Assembly: GCA_013816405.1 (NCBI GenBank)
Contig: JACDEL010000002.1
Location: forward strand, 20,325 to 84,324
Source of the DNA: Chloroflexota bacterium
GTDB taxonomy: Bacteria; Chloroflexota; Limnocylindria; QHBO01
DNA: 64,000 bases
Reading direction: 5' to 3'
Within the stretch, counting starts at the first letter, position 1. Each line of letters opens with the position of its first letter. Shown here one piece after another: positions 24,607 to 34,013 of this stretch. The notes below the pieces were generated by a model. The model did not search any database, was not told where the DNA came from, and worked only from the letters and a program-made list of their open reading frames with translations. Both the position numbers and the translations under genes were made by a program.

Positions 24607-25842
24607 TCAGGTTGGCCGATGCGCCCCCGGCTCCATCTCGACCATGGCGTGATGGATCCCGTAGTGGTCGAGCAGCGCCAGGTAAGGGTCCGGGTCGAAG
24701 GCCTCGGGCGCGTGCACGCCGCTCCCCGACCAGGCCCCGGTGGCGAGCAGCTCCATGGCGATCACCGGGTTGAAGCCGGTCTGCCAGCCGACCACCTGCG
24801 AGCCGGTGGCGCGCAGGGTCTCTGCGGCATCGGCCATCTGGTACAGAAAGACCTCTCGTGGCTTGCCATCCTTTGAGCCGATGACCCAGGTCCCGACCAC
24901 CGCCTGGCCGACCATCTTGTCGCCCATGGTGATCGGGTCGGGCACGACTGCCGCGACCACGTCCCGGGGCGAGACTTCAACACCCCGGACGCGCACCGGC
25001 TCCGTACGGTCGAGGCCGATGTCGTGGAGGAACTGCAGCTTCGCGATGAAGTCGCTCCCCAGCGCGTACTTGAAGGTGACCCGCCGCACGCCCTTCAGGT
25101 AGCGAGGCACGAGCAGCACCTCCTCGTGCTCGACGTTGACGCACTCGACCTGGCCGATCCCCTCGGGGAACGGGAAGGCCTCCGGCGCGCTGAACGGTGG
25201 GGTGGTGACCCAGTCGCCCTGCTCTCCATCCCACTCGACCGGCGGGTTGAGGCACTCCTCGATCGTGGTCCAGATGCTGAAGACCGGGGCGAAGGCGTAC
25301 CCGGGAATGTGCAGGTCGCCCCCGTCGCGGATGTGGACCTCGCGCACCTCGTCGAAGAGGTGCTTGGCGGCATGCGCGGCAAAGACGTCGGTCAGGCCCG
25401 GATCCATCCCCATCCCCAGGAGGGCGAGGCGTCCCGCCCGCTCCCACTCCTCCGCGCGGTCGAACTGTTCGTCGCCCAGTTTGACGCCGGGGAACCGGAA
25501 CGGGTCCTTGGGGTGCGGGCGCGACAGGCTGGTGGCCATGTCCATGTAGTGCACGCCCGCCGCGAGCGCCCCGTCGAAGATCGGCATCACGAAGCGGGGG
25601 TCGACGGCGTTCATCACCAGGTCGACCCGGTGCCGCCGCGCCAGGTCGGCAACCGCTACGGAATCGCGAGCGTCGATCCGCTCGCCGGGGAAGCGGTCGG
25701 CGTCGCCCAGCGTGGCCTGGAGCGCCATAACACGGGCGAAGTCGTAATCGGCCAGCACCATGAGCTCGCACCACTCCCGCTGCCCGCACATGCGGGCGAT
25801 CGCTTCGCCAACCGTGCCGATCCCCACCAGCAATATGCGCAT
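24607..25842 (-). CDS. Saccharopine dehydrogenase-family oxidoreductase
   Basis: A 411-residue protein with an N-terminal Rossmann fold (MRILLVGIGTVGEAIA) and the saccharopine dehydrogenase layout, including VMNAVDPRFVMPIFDGAL and LALLGMGMDPGLTDVFAAHA. Relatives act on saccharopine, carboxynorspermidine or related imines. The ATG at 25842 follows GAGGAGAG and lies 10 nt after the proline dehydrogenase stop, so both are likely cotranscribed and may handle amino acid breakdown. The substrate is not assignable. The longer reading upstream lies inside the neighbouring gene. Confidence 0.85.
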   Translation of the reverse strand: MRILLVGIGTVGEAIARMCGQREWCELMVLADYDFARVMALQATLGDADRFPGERIDARDSVAVADLARRHRVDLVMNAVDPRFVMPIFDGALAAGVHYMDMATSLSRPHPKDPFRFPGVKLGDEQFDRAEEWERAGRLALLGMGMDPGLTDVFAAHAAKHLFDEVREVHIRDGGDLHIPGYAFAPVFSIWTTIEECLNPPVEWDGEQGDWVTTPPFSAPEAFPFPEGIGQVECVNVEHEEVLLVPRYLKGVRRVTFKYALGSDFIAKLQFLHDIGLDRTEPVRVRGVEVSPRDVVAAVVPDPITMGDKMVGQAVVGTWVIGSKDGKPREVFLYQMADAAETLRATGSQVVGWQTGFNPVIAMELLATGAWSGSGVHAPEAFDPDPYLALLDHYGIHHAMVEMEPGAHRPT

Positions 25843-25852
25843 GACTCTCTCC

Positions 25853-26770
25853 TCAGCCGAACATCTGGCGCAGCGCGAAGAGGACATTGGCAGGTCGCTC
25901 GGCCAGGCGTCGCATGTACCAGGCATACCAGGCCTCGCCGTAGGCGACCAGGGCGAGCACCCGGTATCCCTCCAACGCGAGGCGCAGCTGCTCCTTCTGG
26001 CGGATCCCGTACAGCATCTGGATCTCGAAGACGTTCTTCGCCACTCCCACCGCCTCGGCATGCGCCGCGACCCGCTCGATGAGCTTCGTGTCGTGCGTGC
26101 CCATCCCAAGTCGGAGATCGCCGCTCCCTGCGTGCGGGAGCATCAGCACGCACAGGGACTGGTAGGCGCCGTCCACCTCGTCCTTGCGCCGGAAGGCGAT
26201 GCTGGACGGCTCGTCGTATGCGCCCTTGACCATTCGGATCGCCGGCTTGAGCGGCAGCAGGGCGTGGACATCGGCCGGTGTCCTCCGCAGGTAGGCCTGC
26301 AGGCAGATGCCGAAGTTCGGGTGCTTCTCCTTCAGGGACCGGTACAGATCGAGGGTGGCATCTGTGTACGCGCTCCCCTCCATATCGAGCCACACCAGGC
26401 CGTTCCGTTGTGCTGCGTGGTCAGCCAGGCTGGAGAGGAGCCGCTCCGCGGCATCGCGGTCGAGGTCCAGGCCCAGCTGGGTGGGTTTGACGCTGATCTC
26501 GGCATCCATGCCGCGCGCCGCGATCATTTCGAGCAGCCCGTGGTAATGGTCAGCGACCGCCTCAGCCTCGGAGAGGTCCGCCAGGTTCTCTCCGAGCTGG
26601 GTGAACAGGATCCCAATGCCGTGCGGTCGAAAGAACTCCGCGGCGTCCAGCGCCTCCTCCACGGTCTCCCCTGGCATGAAGCGGCGCACCGCCCGACGCA
26701 CGAACCAGATGCGAGGCAGCCAACGCTTCAGCAGGCGGTTGCGGGCCATCCAGAGGAGGAGCGGGCGCAT
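25853..26770 (-). CDS. Proline dehydrogenase
   Basis: A 305-residue monofunctional FAD-dependent proline dehydrogenase, oxidising proline to pyrroline-5-carboxylate with electrons passed to the respiratory chain. Conserved features are the beta/alpha barrel strands SVKPTQLGLDLD, VWLDMEGSAYTD, IRMVKGAYDEP, GTHDTKLI, EIQMLYGIR, and the C-terminal RRLAERPANV that contacts proline. No P5C dehydrogenase domain is attached and none is nearby. Length is normal for the stand-alone type. Confidence 0.94.
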   Translation of the reverse strand: MRPLLLWMARNRLLKRWLPRIWFVRRAVRRFMPGETVEEALDAAEFFRPHGIGILFTQLGENLADLSEAEAVADHYHGLLEMIAARGMDAEISVKPTQLGLDLDRDAAERLLSSLADHAAQRNGLVWLDMEGSAYTDATLDLYRSLKEKHPNFGICLQAYLRRTPADVHALLPLKPAIRMVKGAYDEPSSIAFRRKDEVDGAYQSLCVLMLPHAGSGDLRLGMGTHDTKLIERVAAHAEAVGVAKNVFEIQMLYGIRQKEQLRLALEGYRVLALVAYGEAWYAWYMRRLAERPANVLFALRQMFG

Positions 26771-26820
26771 GCCTCGATGATCGCACGCGATCGGCGTAAC
26801 CGATGGCTATCCTCAGCGGC

Positions 26821-26892
26821 GGGCCGTTAGCTCAGTGGTAGAGCAGGGGACTTTTAATCCTCGTGCCGTGGGTTCGATCCCCACACGGCCCA
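26821..26892 (+). tRNA. tRNA-Lys (TTT)
   Basis: A 72-nt cloverleaf: acceptor GGGCCGT/ACGGCCC, anticodon loop CTTTTAA with anticodon TTT at 26853-26855, T-loop TTCGATC, discriminator A. CCA is not encoded. Confidence 0.95.
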
Positions 26893-26910
26893 CATCGCCG
26901 CGGGTGGTTG

Positions 26911-27099
26911 TCAGCCGTGCGGATCCTCGGTCGTGACCTGAATCTCCTCGTCACACGCGGAGCATCGGAAGAGGCGCTGGCCCCGGATGAGCTCACGCTC
27001 GGGGTCGCGTGCGTCGGGAGAGTGGGAGTCGACGGGCCTCATCTCAACCCAGTCGTTGCCGTGCCGGTGCAGAATCCGGTTCGTCTCAAAGTTCAACAT
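26911..27099 (-). CDS. Small zinc-ribbon-like protein
   Basis: A 62-residue protein with a C-terminal CSAC pair in LFRCSACDEEIQV, suggesting half a zinc ribbon, and histidines in ILHRHGND that could complete it. The ATG at 27099 has GGAGG 10 nt upstream; a longer frame to 27222 has no supporting ribosome site. No family recognised. It stands alone between tRNA-Lys and the phosphate genes. Confidence 0.6.
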   Translation of the reverse strand: MLNFETNRILHRHGNDWVEMRPVDSHSPDARDPERELIRGQRLFRCSACDEEIQVTTEDPHG

Positions 27100-27330
27100 G
27101 CGCCTGGTCCTCCAATCGCCTCGATGTTCGTTCAGTAGTGTCCACGATCCGCCGGCAAGACGCCACCCCGAACACACGCCGAGGGCGGGTGGACTGGCCT
27201 TCGCTGCGGTGCAGCCGTGCACGTCGCGAGCGTGCCGAGACGTAGATACCCAAGCAGCACAGAACCGGTACGCTGCGCATCGGAGCCCCGGACCCCGACC
27301 GGCACAACGGTTGCAGCCACCTGGAGACCG

Positions 27331-27948
27331 ATGCGTTTCTCGCTGATTCCCCGCGAGACTAAGTTCTTCGACATGTTCGTCGAGGACGCTCGCAACGTCT
27401 TGGGCGCGGCTCGCCTGCTCGAGCAGTTCTTCCGCAACTACGACGACCGCGAGCGGCTAGCCAGCCAGCTACGCGACGCCGAACATGCCGGCGACCAGAT
27501 GAGCCACGAGATCGGCCGCAAGCTGGAGTCGACCTTCGTCACGCCATTCGATCGGGAGGACATCCACGCGCTGATCAGCCGCCTCGACGACATCATCGAC
27601 CTGATCGAGGAGGTCGCCGATACCTGCATCCTCTACAACATCGACGCTCCGACGCCGCCGGCCATCCAGCAGGCCGAGATCATCGTGCGTCAATGCGAGC
27701 AGCTCGCACAGGGCCTCGAACGGCTGCGCCACTTCAAGGGCGTTGAGACCTTCTGGATCGAGATCCATCGGCTCGAGAACGAGGGGGACCGGATCGCGCG
27801 GCAGGCGGTCGCGGAGCTCTTCAAGCAGGGACAGGACCCGATGGACGTGATCAAGTGGAAGGACGTCTACGCGCTGCTCGAAGAGGCGATCGACTCCGCG
27901 GAGGACGCGGCCAACGTGATCGAGCGGATCGTCGTCAAGCATGCCTGA
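27331..27948 (+). CDS. DUF47/PhoU-like regulator of phosphate transporter
   Basis: A 205-residue all-helical DUF47 protein related to PhoU. The opening FSLIPRETKFFDMFVEDARN and the metal-binding helix signatures LRDAEHAGDQMSHEIGRKL and RLDDIIDLIEEVADT are typical. These proteins accompany PiT-family carriers and are thought to regulate them. GGAG precedes the ATG by 6 nt, and the end overlaps the PiT gene by 8 nt. Confidence 0.92.
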   Translation: MRFSLIPRETKFFDMFVEDARNVLGAARLLEQFFRNYDDRERLASQLRDAEHAGDQMSHEIGRKLESTFVTPFDREDIHALISRLDDIIDLIEEVADTCILYNIDAPTPPAIQQAEIIVRQCEQLAQGLERLRHFKGVETFWIEIHRLENEGDRIARQAVAELFKQGQDPMDVIKWKDVYALLEEAIDSAEDAANVIERIVVKHA

Positions 27949-28942
27949 GGGCTTCACCGCGGTCCTGATCGCGGTGCTCGCCCTGGCGGTCCTGTTCGAC
28001 TACATCAACGGTTTCCACGACACGGCGAACGCGATCGCCACCTCGGTCAGCACGCGGGCGTTGAGCCCGCGACTCGCCATCGCGATGAGCGCCGCCGCCA
28101 ACTTCGCTGGGGCGCTGACCGGGACGGCGGTCGCCAAGACCATTGGCGCAGGTTTGATCGCACCGCAGGCTGAAGGCGGGCTGGTCGTCGCTGCCGCCCT
28201 CGTGGGCGCGATCGTGTGGAACCTGCTGACCTGGCGCCTTGGCATTCCGTCCTCGAGCAGCCACGCGCTGATCGGCGGCCTGCTGGGTGCGAGTGCTGCG
28301 GCTGTGGGATTCGGTGCCTGGCAGGTCGGCGGAATCCTCGGCAAGGTGATCCTGCCCCTCATCGGATCTCCGATCGTCGGCTTCATCGGCGGGTTTGCCC
28401 TGATGGTGCTCATCTTCAACCTGTTTCGGAGGGCACATCCGAAGACCATGAACGACCGATTCCGCCGCCTCCAGGTGCTGTCCGCAGCCTTCATGGCCTT
28501 CAGCCATGGAAGCAACGACGCGCAGAAGACGATGGGGGTGATGACGCTGGCGCTCCTCTCGGCGGGCGTCATCCCCGAATTCAAGGTGCCCCTGTGGGTC
28601 ATCATCCTGGCAGCCAGCGCCATCTCGCTGGGGACGGCAGCGGGTGGCTGGCGAATCATCCGCACCATGGGCTCCAAGGTCGTCAAGCTCGACCCAGTGC
28701 ATGGCTTCGCGGCGGAGACGACGGCTGCGACCATCATCTTCGGCGCCTCGGCGCTCGGGATGCCGGTGAGCACCACCCATGTGATCTCGAGCGCGATCCT
28801 GGGGGTCGGCTCGTCAGACCGATTCCGCGCGGTGCATTGGGGCGTGGCGCGTCGCATTGGGATCGCCTGGGTGCTGACGCTGCCCGCCTCGGGGCTGGTT
28901 GCGGCGCTCGCCTACCTGCTGCTGAGGCCGATGCTCAGCTGA
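27941..28942 (+). CDS. PiT-family inorganic phosphate transporter
   Basis: A 333-residue cation-coupled phosphate carrier. Both halves of the internally duplicated family signature are present: FDYINGFHDTANAIATSV (about 19-36) and AFSHGSNDAQKTMGVM (about 186-201). About ten membrane helices are visible. Overlap with the DUF47 gene implies coupled expression. It is probably the low-affinity route, complementing the pst system 0.5 kb away. Confidence 0.95.
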   Translation: MPEGFTAVLIAVLALAVLFDYINGFHDTANAIATSVSTRALSPRLAIAMSAAANFAGALTGTAVAKTIGAGLIAPQAEGGLVVAAALVGAIVWNLLTWRLGIPSSSSHALIGGLLGASAAAVGFGAWQVGGILGKVILPLIGSPIVGFIGGFALMVLIFNLFRRAHPKTMNDRFRRLQVLSAAFMAFSHGSNDAQKTMGVMTLALLSAGVIPEFKVPLWVIILAASAISLGTAAGGWRIIRTMGSKVVKLDPVHGFAAETTAATIIFGASALGMPVSTTHVISSAILGVGSSDRFRAVHWGVARRIGIAWVLTLPASGLVAALAYLLLRPMLS

Positions 28943-28955
28943 TCCCGCCCCTGGG

Positions 28956-29318
28956 CTAGCTGAAGAAGACGAACCGAATCCCCACGATCACCAGCAGCAC
29001 GCCAAAGCCGCGCTGGACAACTTCAACCGGCAGCGAGATGCCGAGCCTCGCTCCGAGGTAAGCCCCGAGCAGGAGGCCAATCGCCAGCACTGCCGCAAAA
29101 CGAAGGTCGACGAATCCGCCTCGCCAGTATTCCAGCGCACCCAGCGCGCCAACAGGCAGCAGCAGCACGGCCAGTGATGTCCCCGCCGCCTGGGTGGTCG
29201 TGAGTCCGACCGTTAGGACCAGTAACGGCACGATGACGATCCCGCCGCCGATCCCGAAGAGACCCGACAGGACACCGGCCAGCAGGCCGATGCCACCGAC
29301 GACCAGCAGCTGAACCAT
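28956..29318 (-). CDS. Short TauE/SafE-family membrane protein
   Basis: A 120-residue membrane protein with the TauE/SafE half-motif GLLAGVLSGLFGIGGGIVIVP at the N-terminus, about four helices, and a typical end VLLVIVGIRFVFF. Full-length family members are about twice as long with two copies of this motif, so this is the half-size form, which would have to dimerise. GAGGAGG lies 8 nt before the ATG at 29318. Substrate (sulfite or another organic acid or anion) is unknown. It is convergent with the PiT gene. Confidence 0.82.
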   Translation of the reverse strand: MVQLLVVGGIGLLAGVLSGLFGIGGGIVIVPLLVLTVGLTTTQAAGTSLAVLLLPVGALGALEYWRGGFVDLRFAAVLAIGLLLGAYLGARLGISLPVEVVQRGFGVLLVIVGIRFVFFS

Positions 29319-29390
29319 TGGGCCTCCTCGTATGCGGCGGGCCACGACCAATGCGGCGAGGATACACGCGCACATTTCACACGGCGTTGA

Positions 29391-29424
29391 TGTTCCGATA
29401 AGGATCGGTTAAGGCCGAACCGGG
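29391..29424 (+). promoter_or_regulatory. Direct repeats upstream of pstS, candidate Pho box
   Basis: TAAGG(A/C)(T/C)CG occurs at 29399-29407 and 29410-29417, an 11-nt period, embedded in three successive 11-nt blocks (29392-29424). PhoB/PhoP-type regulators bind 11-nt direct repeats, and a PhoB-like gene lies at the end of this operon. The bases do not match the enterobacterial consensus, so the assignment is tentative. Confidence 0.4.
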
Positions 29425-29466
29425 ATCCTCCGAGCGAATCCAAGGCACATGTTTGGAGGAATCCCG

Positions 29467-30498
29467 TTGACCCTTTCCCGACGAGTCCGGCCCACCGTGG
29501 CCGGGATCCTGGCCGGAGCCGTCATCCTGGCCGCCTGCTCGAACACCGGATCACCCGACGAATCCTCCGGCCCATCGGTGGCGCCGGTTAGCGGCACGCT
29601 CACCATCTCCGGCTCCTCGACCGTGGAGCCGATTAGCAGCATCGTGGCCGAAGACTTTCAGGCGCTGAATCCCGATGTCGAGTACAGCGTCAAGGGACCC
29701 GGCACCGGCGACGGATTTGCCAAGTTCTGCAATGGCGAGACCGACATCAGCGACGCCTCGCGCCCCATCAAGGACGAAGAGGCCACCGCGTGCGCCGATA
29801 AGGGGATTCATTACGTCGAGCTGAAGATCGGGATTGACGGGCTCAGCGTCATCACCTCCCCGGCCAACGACGCCGTCACCTGCCTGAGCTTCCTGGATCT
29901 CTATGCCCTGCTCGGACCCGAATCGCAGGGCTTCGCCAACTGGTCCGACGCGGATGCGCTGGCCGGCGAGCTGGGCAGCCTCGAAGGCTTCGGCGATTCG
30001 CACGCCCCGTACCCGGACGTCGCGCTCGAAGTGACCGCCCCCGGCGAGGAGTCCGGCACCTACGACAGCTTCGTGGAGTTCGCCATCAGCAAGATCGCAG
30101 GCGAGCGTGAGCAGGAAGCGGTGACGCGCCCCGACTACATCCCTTCTCCCGACGACAACATCATCATTGAAGGGATCGCAGGCTCGGACAGCTCGCTGGG
30201 CTGGGTTGGGTTCGCCTTCGCCGATGAGAGCAGCGATAGCGTCAAGTCGCTGGAGGTTGATGGCGGCAAGGGATGCGTGGCACCCACGCCGGAGACCATC
30301 GCATCCAATGACTACCCGATGTCCCGACCGCTCTTCATCTACGTCAACATCGACAAGGAAGCAACGAATCCGGCCATCACCGCATTCGTCGATTACTACC
30401 TCTCGGATGCCGGCATCGCCGCCGTGACCGAGGCCGATTACATCGCCCTCACCGCCGAGGAGCTGGCCGCAACCCGTTCCACGTGGGACAGCCACTGA
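29467..30498 (+). CDS. pstS: Phosphate-binding lipoprotein PstS
   Basis: A 343-residue ABC-transporter binding protein. The signal peptide ends in a lipobox VILAAC (Cys24), anchoring it outside the membrane. Phosphate-contact motifs SGSSTVEPI, GPGTGDGF and GEESGTYDSF are intact. The TTG at 29467 was chosen because GGAGGA lies 6 nt upstream; an in-frame ATG at 29449 would place that site inside the gene and adds only six residues. It leads the pstSCAB-phoU-phoB-phoR run, with a strong stem-loop between it and pstC. Confidence 0.93.
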   Translation: MTLSRRVRPTVAGILAGAVILAACSNTGSPDESSGPSVAPVSGTLTISGSSTVEPISSIVAEDFQALNPDVEYSVKGPGTGDGFAKFCNGETDISDASRPIKDEEATACADKGIHYVELKIGIDGLSVITSPANDAVTCLSFLDLYALLGPESQGFANWSDADALAGELGSLEGFGDSHAPYPDVALEVTAPGEESGTYDSFVEFAISKIAGEREQEAVTRPDYIPSPDDNIIIEGIAGSDSSLGWVGFAFADESSDSVKSLEVDGGKGCVAPTPETIASNDYPMSRPLFIYVNIDKEATNPAITAFVDYYLSDAGIAAVTEADYIALTAEELAATRSTWDSH

Positions 30499-30516
30499 CT
30501 GCTGCTCCACTACCTC

Positions 30517-30550
30517 GCGGGGGCCGGGCGATCCGTCGTCCGGCCCCCGC
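30517..30550 (+). terminator. Stem-loop between pstS and pstC
   Basis: An 11-bp perfect stem, GCGGGGGCCGG (30517-30527) with CCGGCCCCCGC (30540-30550), 12-nt loop, no U-run. It probably attenuates transcription or protects the 3' end of pstS mRNA, giving more binding protein than channel. Confidence 0.7.
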
Positions 30551-30576
30551 TGCTCCTTCGCTAGGATGATGATCCC

Positions 30577-31494
30577 ATGACGAGGCTCTCTGCCCTCGAC
30601 CTGCGCGTGGCTCCGAGACGCCGCCGACGTGAGGCGATCGTTCGCGCCGCCTTTGCCGGCACCGCCGGCCTGACAGTCGTCATCAGCGGGGCGATCGTCC
30701 TGTCGCTGGTCGGCAATGCGGTCTCGTTCATCGCGCAGGTGGACCTGGGTGCGCTCTGGTCGGATGGCTGGTTCCCGCGCCGCGGCATGTACGACATCAA
30801 GACGATCGTCGCGGGCACATTGATCATCGCCAGCATCGCGATGCTGGTGGCGGCACCGCTTGGCATCGCGACGGCGCTGTACCTCTCCGAGTACGCCGGT
30901 CGGCGTACCCGCAGCATCCTGAAGCCGGTTCTCGAGCTGCTGGCGGCGATCCCGTCGGTCGTGCTCGGTTTCTTCTCCCTGACCTGGATCAGCCCCAACC
31001 TGATCCAGGCGCTCACCGATGCGCCGCTCTTCAGCATGGCGTCGGCCGGGATCGCGGTAGGGATCCTGGTTACGCCCCTCGTGAGCTCGGTGGCCGAGGA
31101 CGCCATGCACGCGGTTCCCGATTACCTGAGGGAAGCCTCCTACGGGCTCGGTGCTCGTCGGCGCACGACCAGCGTACGGGTCGTCGTCCCTGCAGCCGTG
31201 AGCGGGATCGTCGCGGCGTTGCTGCTGGGGGTATCACGCGCCATCGGCGAGACGATGATCGTCGCTATCGCCGCCGGCGCCACCGGGGGGTCCCTGTTCG
31301 GCCTCAATCCCCTGGAGCCCGGCCAGACCATGACGGCGGCCATGACCGCGCTGGCGATCGGCTCCGACCAGGTCCGCGGCGCGGCGCTGACGTTCGAGAG
31401 CCTCTTCCTTGTCGGGCTGCTGCTGTTCCTGATGACGCTCGCCCTGAACCTCGCCAGTGAGGCATTCGTGCGGCGCGTACGGAGGCAGTACTGA
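30577..31494 (+). CDS. pstC: Phosphate ABC transporter permease PstC
   Basis: A 305-residue membrane subunit with six predicted helices and the permease coupling loop near YLREASYGLGARRRTT. The substrate-channel segment GVSRAIGETMIVAIAAGATG is typical of PstC. The N-terminus is basic (cytoplasmic). Its stop overlaps the pstA ATG by 1 nt (TGATG). Confidence 0.95.
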   Translation: MTRLSALDLRVAPRRRRREAIVRAAFAGTAGLTVVISGAIVLSLVGNAVSFIAQVDLGALWSDGWFPRRGMYDIKTIVAGTLIIASIAMLVAAPLGIATALYLSEYAGRRTRSILKPVLELLAAIPSVVLGFFSLTWISPNLIQALTDAPLFSMASAGIAVGILVTPLVSSVAEDAMHAVPDYLREASYGLGARRRTTSVRVVVPAAVSGIVAALLLGVSRAIGETMIVAIAAGATGGSLFGLNPLEPGQTMTAAMTALAIGSDQVRGAALTFESLFLVGLLLFLMTLALNLASEAFVRRVRRQY

Positions 31495-32411
31495 TGAGCG
31501 CGGCTTCCTCCCCCTCCACCGCTGACCTGGTTGCTCTGCGCCTGCGCAGCGGCGGCTTCGATTGGCAGAGCTACGTCTTGCACGGAGCGATGCTGCTCGC
31601 GATGCTGCTCGCACTCGGGATCCTGCTAGTGCTGCTGGCCGATGTTGCCGTAAAGGCCCTCCCCGTCCTGACGCAGCGCCCCCTCGACTTTCTGACCTCC
31701 GACCTGTCGTCGCGGCCCGCGCGCGCAGGGATCGCGCAGGGACTCGTCGGTTCGCTGCTGCTGGTGCTGTTTGTGGCCTTCCTCGCCCTCCCGATCGGCG
31801 TCGGAGCTGCGGTCTACCTGGAGGAGTATGCCCGCGATACCCCGATCACTCGCTTCGTCCGCACCAACATCCGCAACCTGGCCGGCGTGCCCGCGATCGT
31901 GTACGGCCTGCTGGGGCTTGCCGTATTCGTCACCCTGCTGGGACTGGGCGAAATCCTGGTCGTGGGCGGGTTGACACTCGCGATCCTGGTGCTCCCCATC
32001 GTGGTCATCACGACCTCGGAGGCGCTGCGCGCCGTCCCGGCCAGCATCCGTGAAGCTGCGCTGGGGGTTGGTGCGACCCGCTGGGAGACGGTCCGCAACC
32101 ATGTGGTGCCGTACGCGGCGCCTGGCATCCTGACCGGCACCATCCTGTCCCTGGCGCGCGCCTTCGGCGAGACCGCGCCGCTGCTGATGGTCGGCGCGGT
32201 GGCGGGCACGTTCAGCGTGCACGGCGGCCTGATCGAACAGCTCACCGGCCCGTACACCGCGCTCCCCACCATCGTCTTCAACTGGGCGGGCCAGCCTCAG
32301 GACGAGTTCCGCAGCCTGACTGCCGCGACGATCGTTGTGCTGGTGGCCGTCATCCTGCTGGTCAACGGGACGGCCATCCTGCTGCGCAATCGGTACGATA
32401 GGCGTTGGTAG
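31494..32411 (+). CDS. pstA: Phosphate ABC transporter permease PstA
   Basis: A 305-residue second membrane subunit with six helices. The ABC-coupling EAA-like loop is [16 protein letters not shown], and [18 protein letters not shown] matches the PstA channel motif. It starts at the TGATG overlap with pstC and ends 7 nt before pstB, so the channel subunits are made together. Confidence 0.95.
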   Translation: MSAASSPSTADLVALRLRSGGFDWQSYVLHGAMLLAMLLALGILLVLLADVAVKALPVLTQRPLDFLTSDLSSRPARAGIAQGLVGSLLLVLFVAFLALPIGVGAAVYLEEYARDTPITRFVRTNIRNLAGVPAIVYGLLGLAVFVTLLGLGEILVVGGLTLAILVLPIVVITTSEALRAVPASIREAALGVGATRWETVRNHVVPYAAPGILTGTILSLARAFGETAPLLMVGAVAGTFSVHGGLIEQLTGPYTALPTIVFNWAGQPQDEFRSLTAATIVVLVAVILLVNGTAILLRNRYDRRW

Positions 32412-32418
32412 CCCCAGC

Positions 32419-33273
32419 ATGACGATCACCGAACAGCGGCAAGCCGTGGAGGTTCGCCCGCGCATGACAATCGAGGCCCGCGAGGCGCCGCTCCCTGGGC
32501 TGGGCGACGCGGAGATCGTCTTCGACGTGCAGGCGTTCAGCGCCTACTACGGCGCGTTCCGGGCACTGAAGGAGATCACCTTCCAGATTCGCGAGCACCA
32601 GATCACGGCCATCATCGGTCCATCTGGATGTGGGAAGAGCACCCTCCTGCGCGGCTTCAACCGGATGAACGACCTCGTGCAGAGCGCGCACTCGGAGGGC
32701 CACATCCTCTATCACGGGGTCGACCTGTACGCTCCGCAGGTCGATCCGGTGGAGGTGCGCCGTCGGATCGGGATGGTCTTCCAGAAGCCCAACCCGTTCC
32801 CCAAGTCGATCTATGACAACGTGGCGTTCGGTCCCCGCGTGGCAGGCTACAAGGGCGACATGGACGAGCGGGTCGAGCAGTCGCTTCGCCGGGCAGCCAT
32901 CTGGGACGAGGTCAAGGACAAGCTCACCACGCCGGGGACTGCCCTCTCGGGTGGGCAGCAGCAGCGCCTGTGCATCGCGCGCGCCATCGCGGTCGAGCCC
33001 GACGTCATTCTGATGGACGAGCCGTGCTCCGCCCTCGACCCGGTCGCCACCCTGCGGATCGAGGAGCTGATGCACGAGCTCAAGCAGAACTACACGATCG
33101 TGATCGTGACCCATAACATGCAGCAGGCAGCCAGAGCCAGCGACGTCACCGCATTCCTGACAATGGGCGACGACCGTGCGGGCTATTTGGTCGAGATGGA
33201 CACCACCGACAAGATCTTCACTCGACCTGAGCATCGGCTGACGGAGGACTACATCACCGGCCGGTTTGGCTAG
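32419..33273 (+). CDS. pstB: Phosphate ABC transporter ATPase PstB
   Basis: A 284-residue ATPase. Walker A is GPSGCGKST (67-75), the Q-loop lies in [18 protein letters not shown], the ABC signature is [14 protein letters not shown], and Walker B is [13 protein letters not shown], with the switch histidine in VTHNMQQA. The first ~35 residues are an extension beyond typical PstB. The ATG at 32419 lies just after the pstA stop; a longer frame upstream is inside pstA. Confidence 0.96.
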   Translation: MTITEQRQAVEVRPRMTIEAREAPLPGLGDAEIVFDVQAFSAYYGAFRALKEITFQIREHQITAIIGPSGCGKSTLLRGFNRMNDLVQSAHSEGHILYHGVDLYAPQVDPVEVRRRIGMVFQKPNPFPKSIYDNVAFGPRVAGYKGDMDERVEQSLRRAAIWDEVKDKLTTPGTALSGGQQQRLCIARAIAVEPDVILMDEPCSALDPVATLRIEELMHELKQNYTIVIVTHNMQQAARASDVTAFLTMGDDRAGYLVEMDTTDKIFTRPEHRLTEDYITGRFG

Positions 33274-33283
33274 GAGGCGCGTC

Positions 33284-33991
33284 ATGGACAGAGGCAGCGG
33301 GCAGGCCGGGGTCAGCCTTGGCCATGGGCACGAGCGCCTGCGACCGACCTTCGAGCAGGCTCTCGCCAACGTCAAGGACAACGTGCTGCGCCTCGGCGCG
33401 TTGGTGGAGCGAGCCGTGGAGCGCGCCGCGCGTGCGCTCGTCGAGCGTGACGTCGAGCTGGCGGACCAGGTCCGCTGGGAGGACGCCGACGTCAACGAGC
33501 TGCAGCGCTCGATCAACCAGGAGATCACCTCCCTGATCGCGCGGCAGGGACCGGTGGCCCGCGACGTCCGCGAGCTGCTCGCCCTCTATCACGCGGCAGC
33601 GGAGCTCGAGCGGATGGGCGACTACGCGACCAGCATCGCCAAGCTCGCCCAGCAGCTGGCCGCAGAGCCGGAGGAGCCGATTTTCCGCCAGATCCCAGAG
33701 ATGGAGCGACTATGCCGCTCCCAGCTCCGCGCCGCCATGCGTGCCCTCGTTGACGTCAGCGAGCAGCAGGCGCGCGACGTGTGCGCGGGCGACGACGAGC
33801 TCGACGCGCTGTACAAGAGCGTCTACGAAGCCTCCATCGCGCTGATGGAGAAGTCCCCGGATCGGGCGCGGCAGGCGACGCACATGCTCTTCGCCGCGCA
33901 TCACCTCGAGCGGCTGGGCGACCGAGTCACGAACATCGGCGAGGACGTCGTCTTCCTGGTGACCGGGCAGATCGAGGACCTCAATCCCTGA
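33284..33991 (+). CDS. phoU: Phosphate-system regulator PhoU
   Basis: A 235-residue PhoU with two three-helix bundles, each carrying an E/D-rich metal site (ELERMGDYATSIAKL and HLERLGDRVTNIGEDV). It links PstSCAB to the PhoR kinase and represses signalling when phosphate is plentiful. The ATG at 33284 has AGGAGG 7 nt upstream; the in-frame TTG at 33266 overlaps pstB and is less likely. Confidence 0.95.
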   Translation: MDRGSGQAGVSLGHGHERLRPTFEQALANVKDNVLRLGALVERAVERAARALVERDVELADQVRWEDADVNELQRSINQEITSLIARQGPVARDVRELLALYHAAAELERMGDYATSIAKLAQQLAAEPEEPIFRQIPEMERLCRSQLRAAMRALVDVSEQQARDVCAGDDELDALYKSVYEASIALMEKSPDRARQATHMLFAAHHLERLGDRVTNIGEDVVFLVTGQIEDLNP

Positions 33992-34013
33992 GCAACTGGT
34001 TCGGTTGCCCGGC

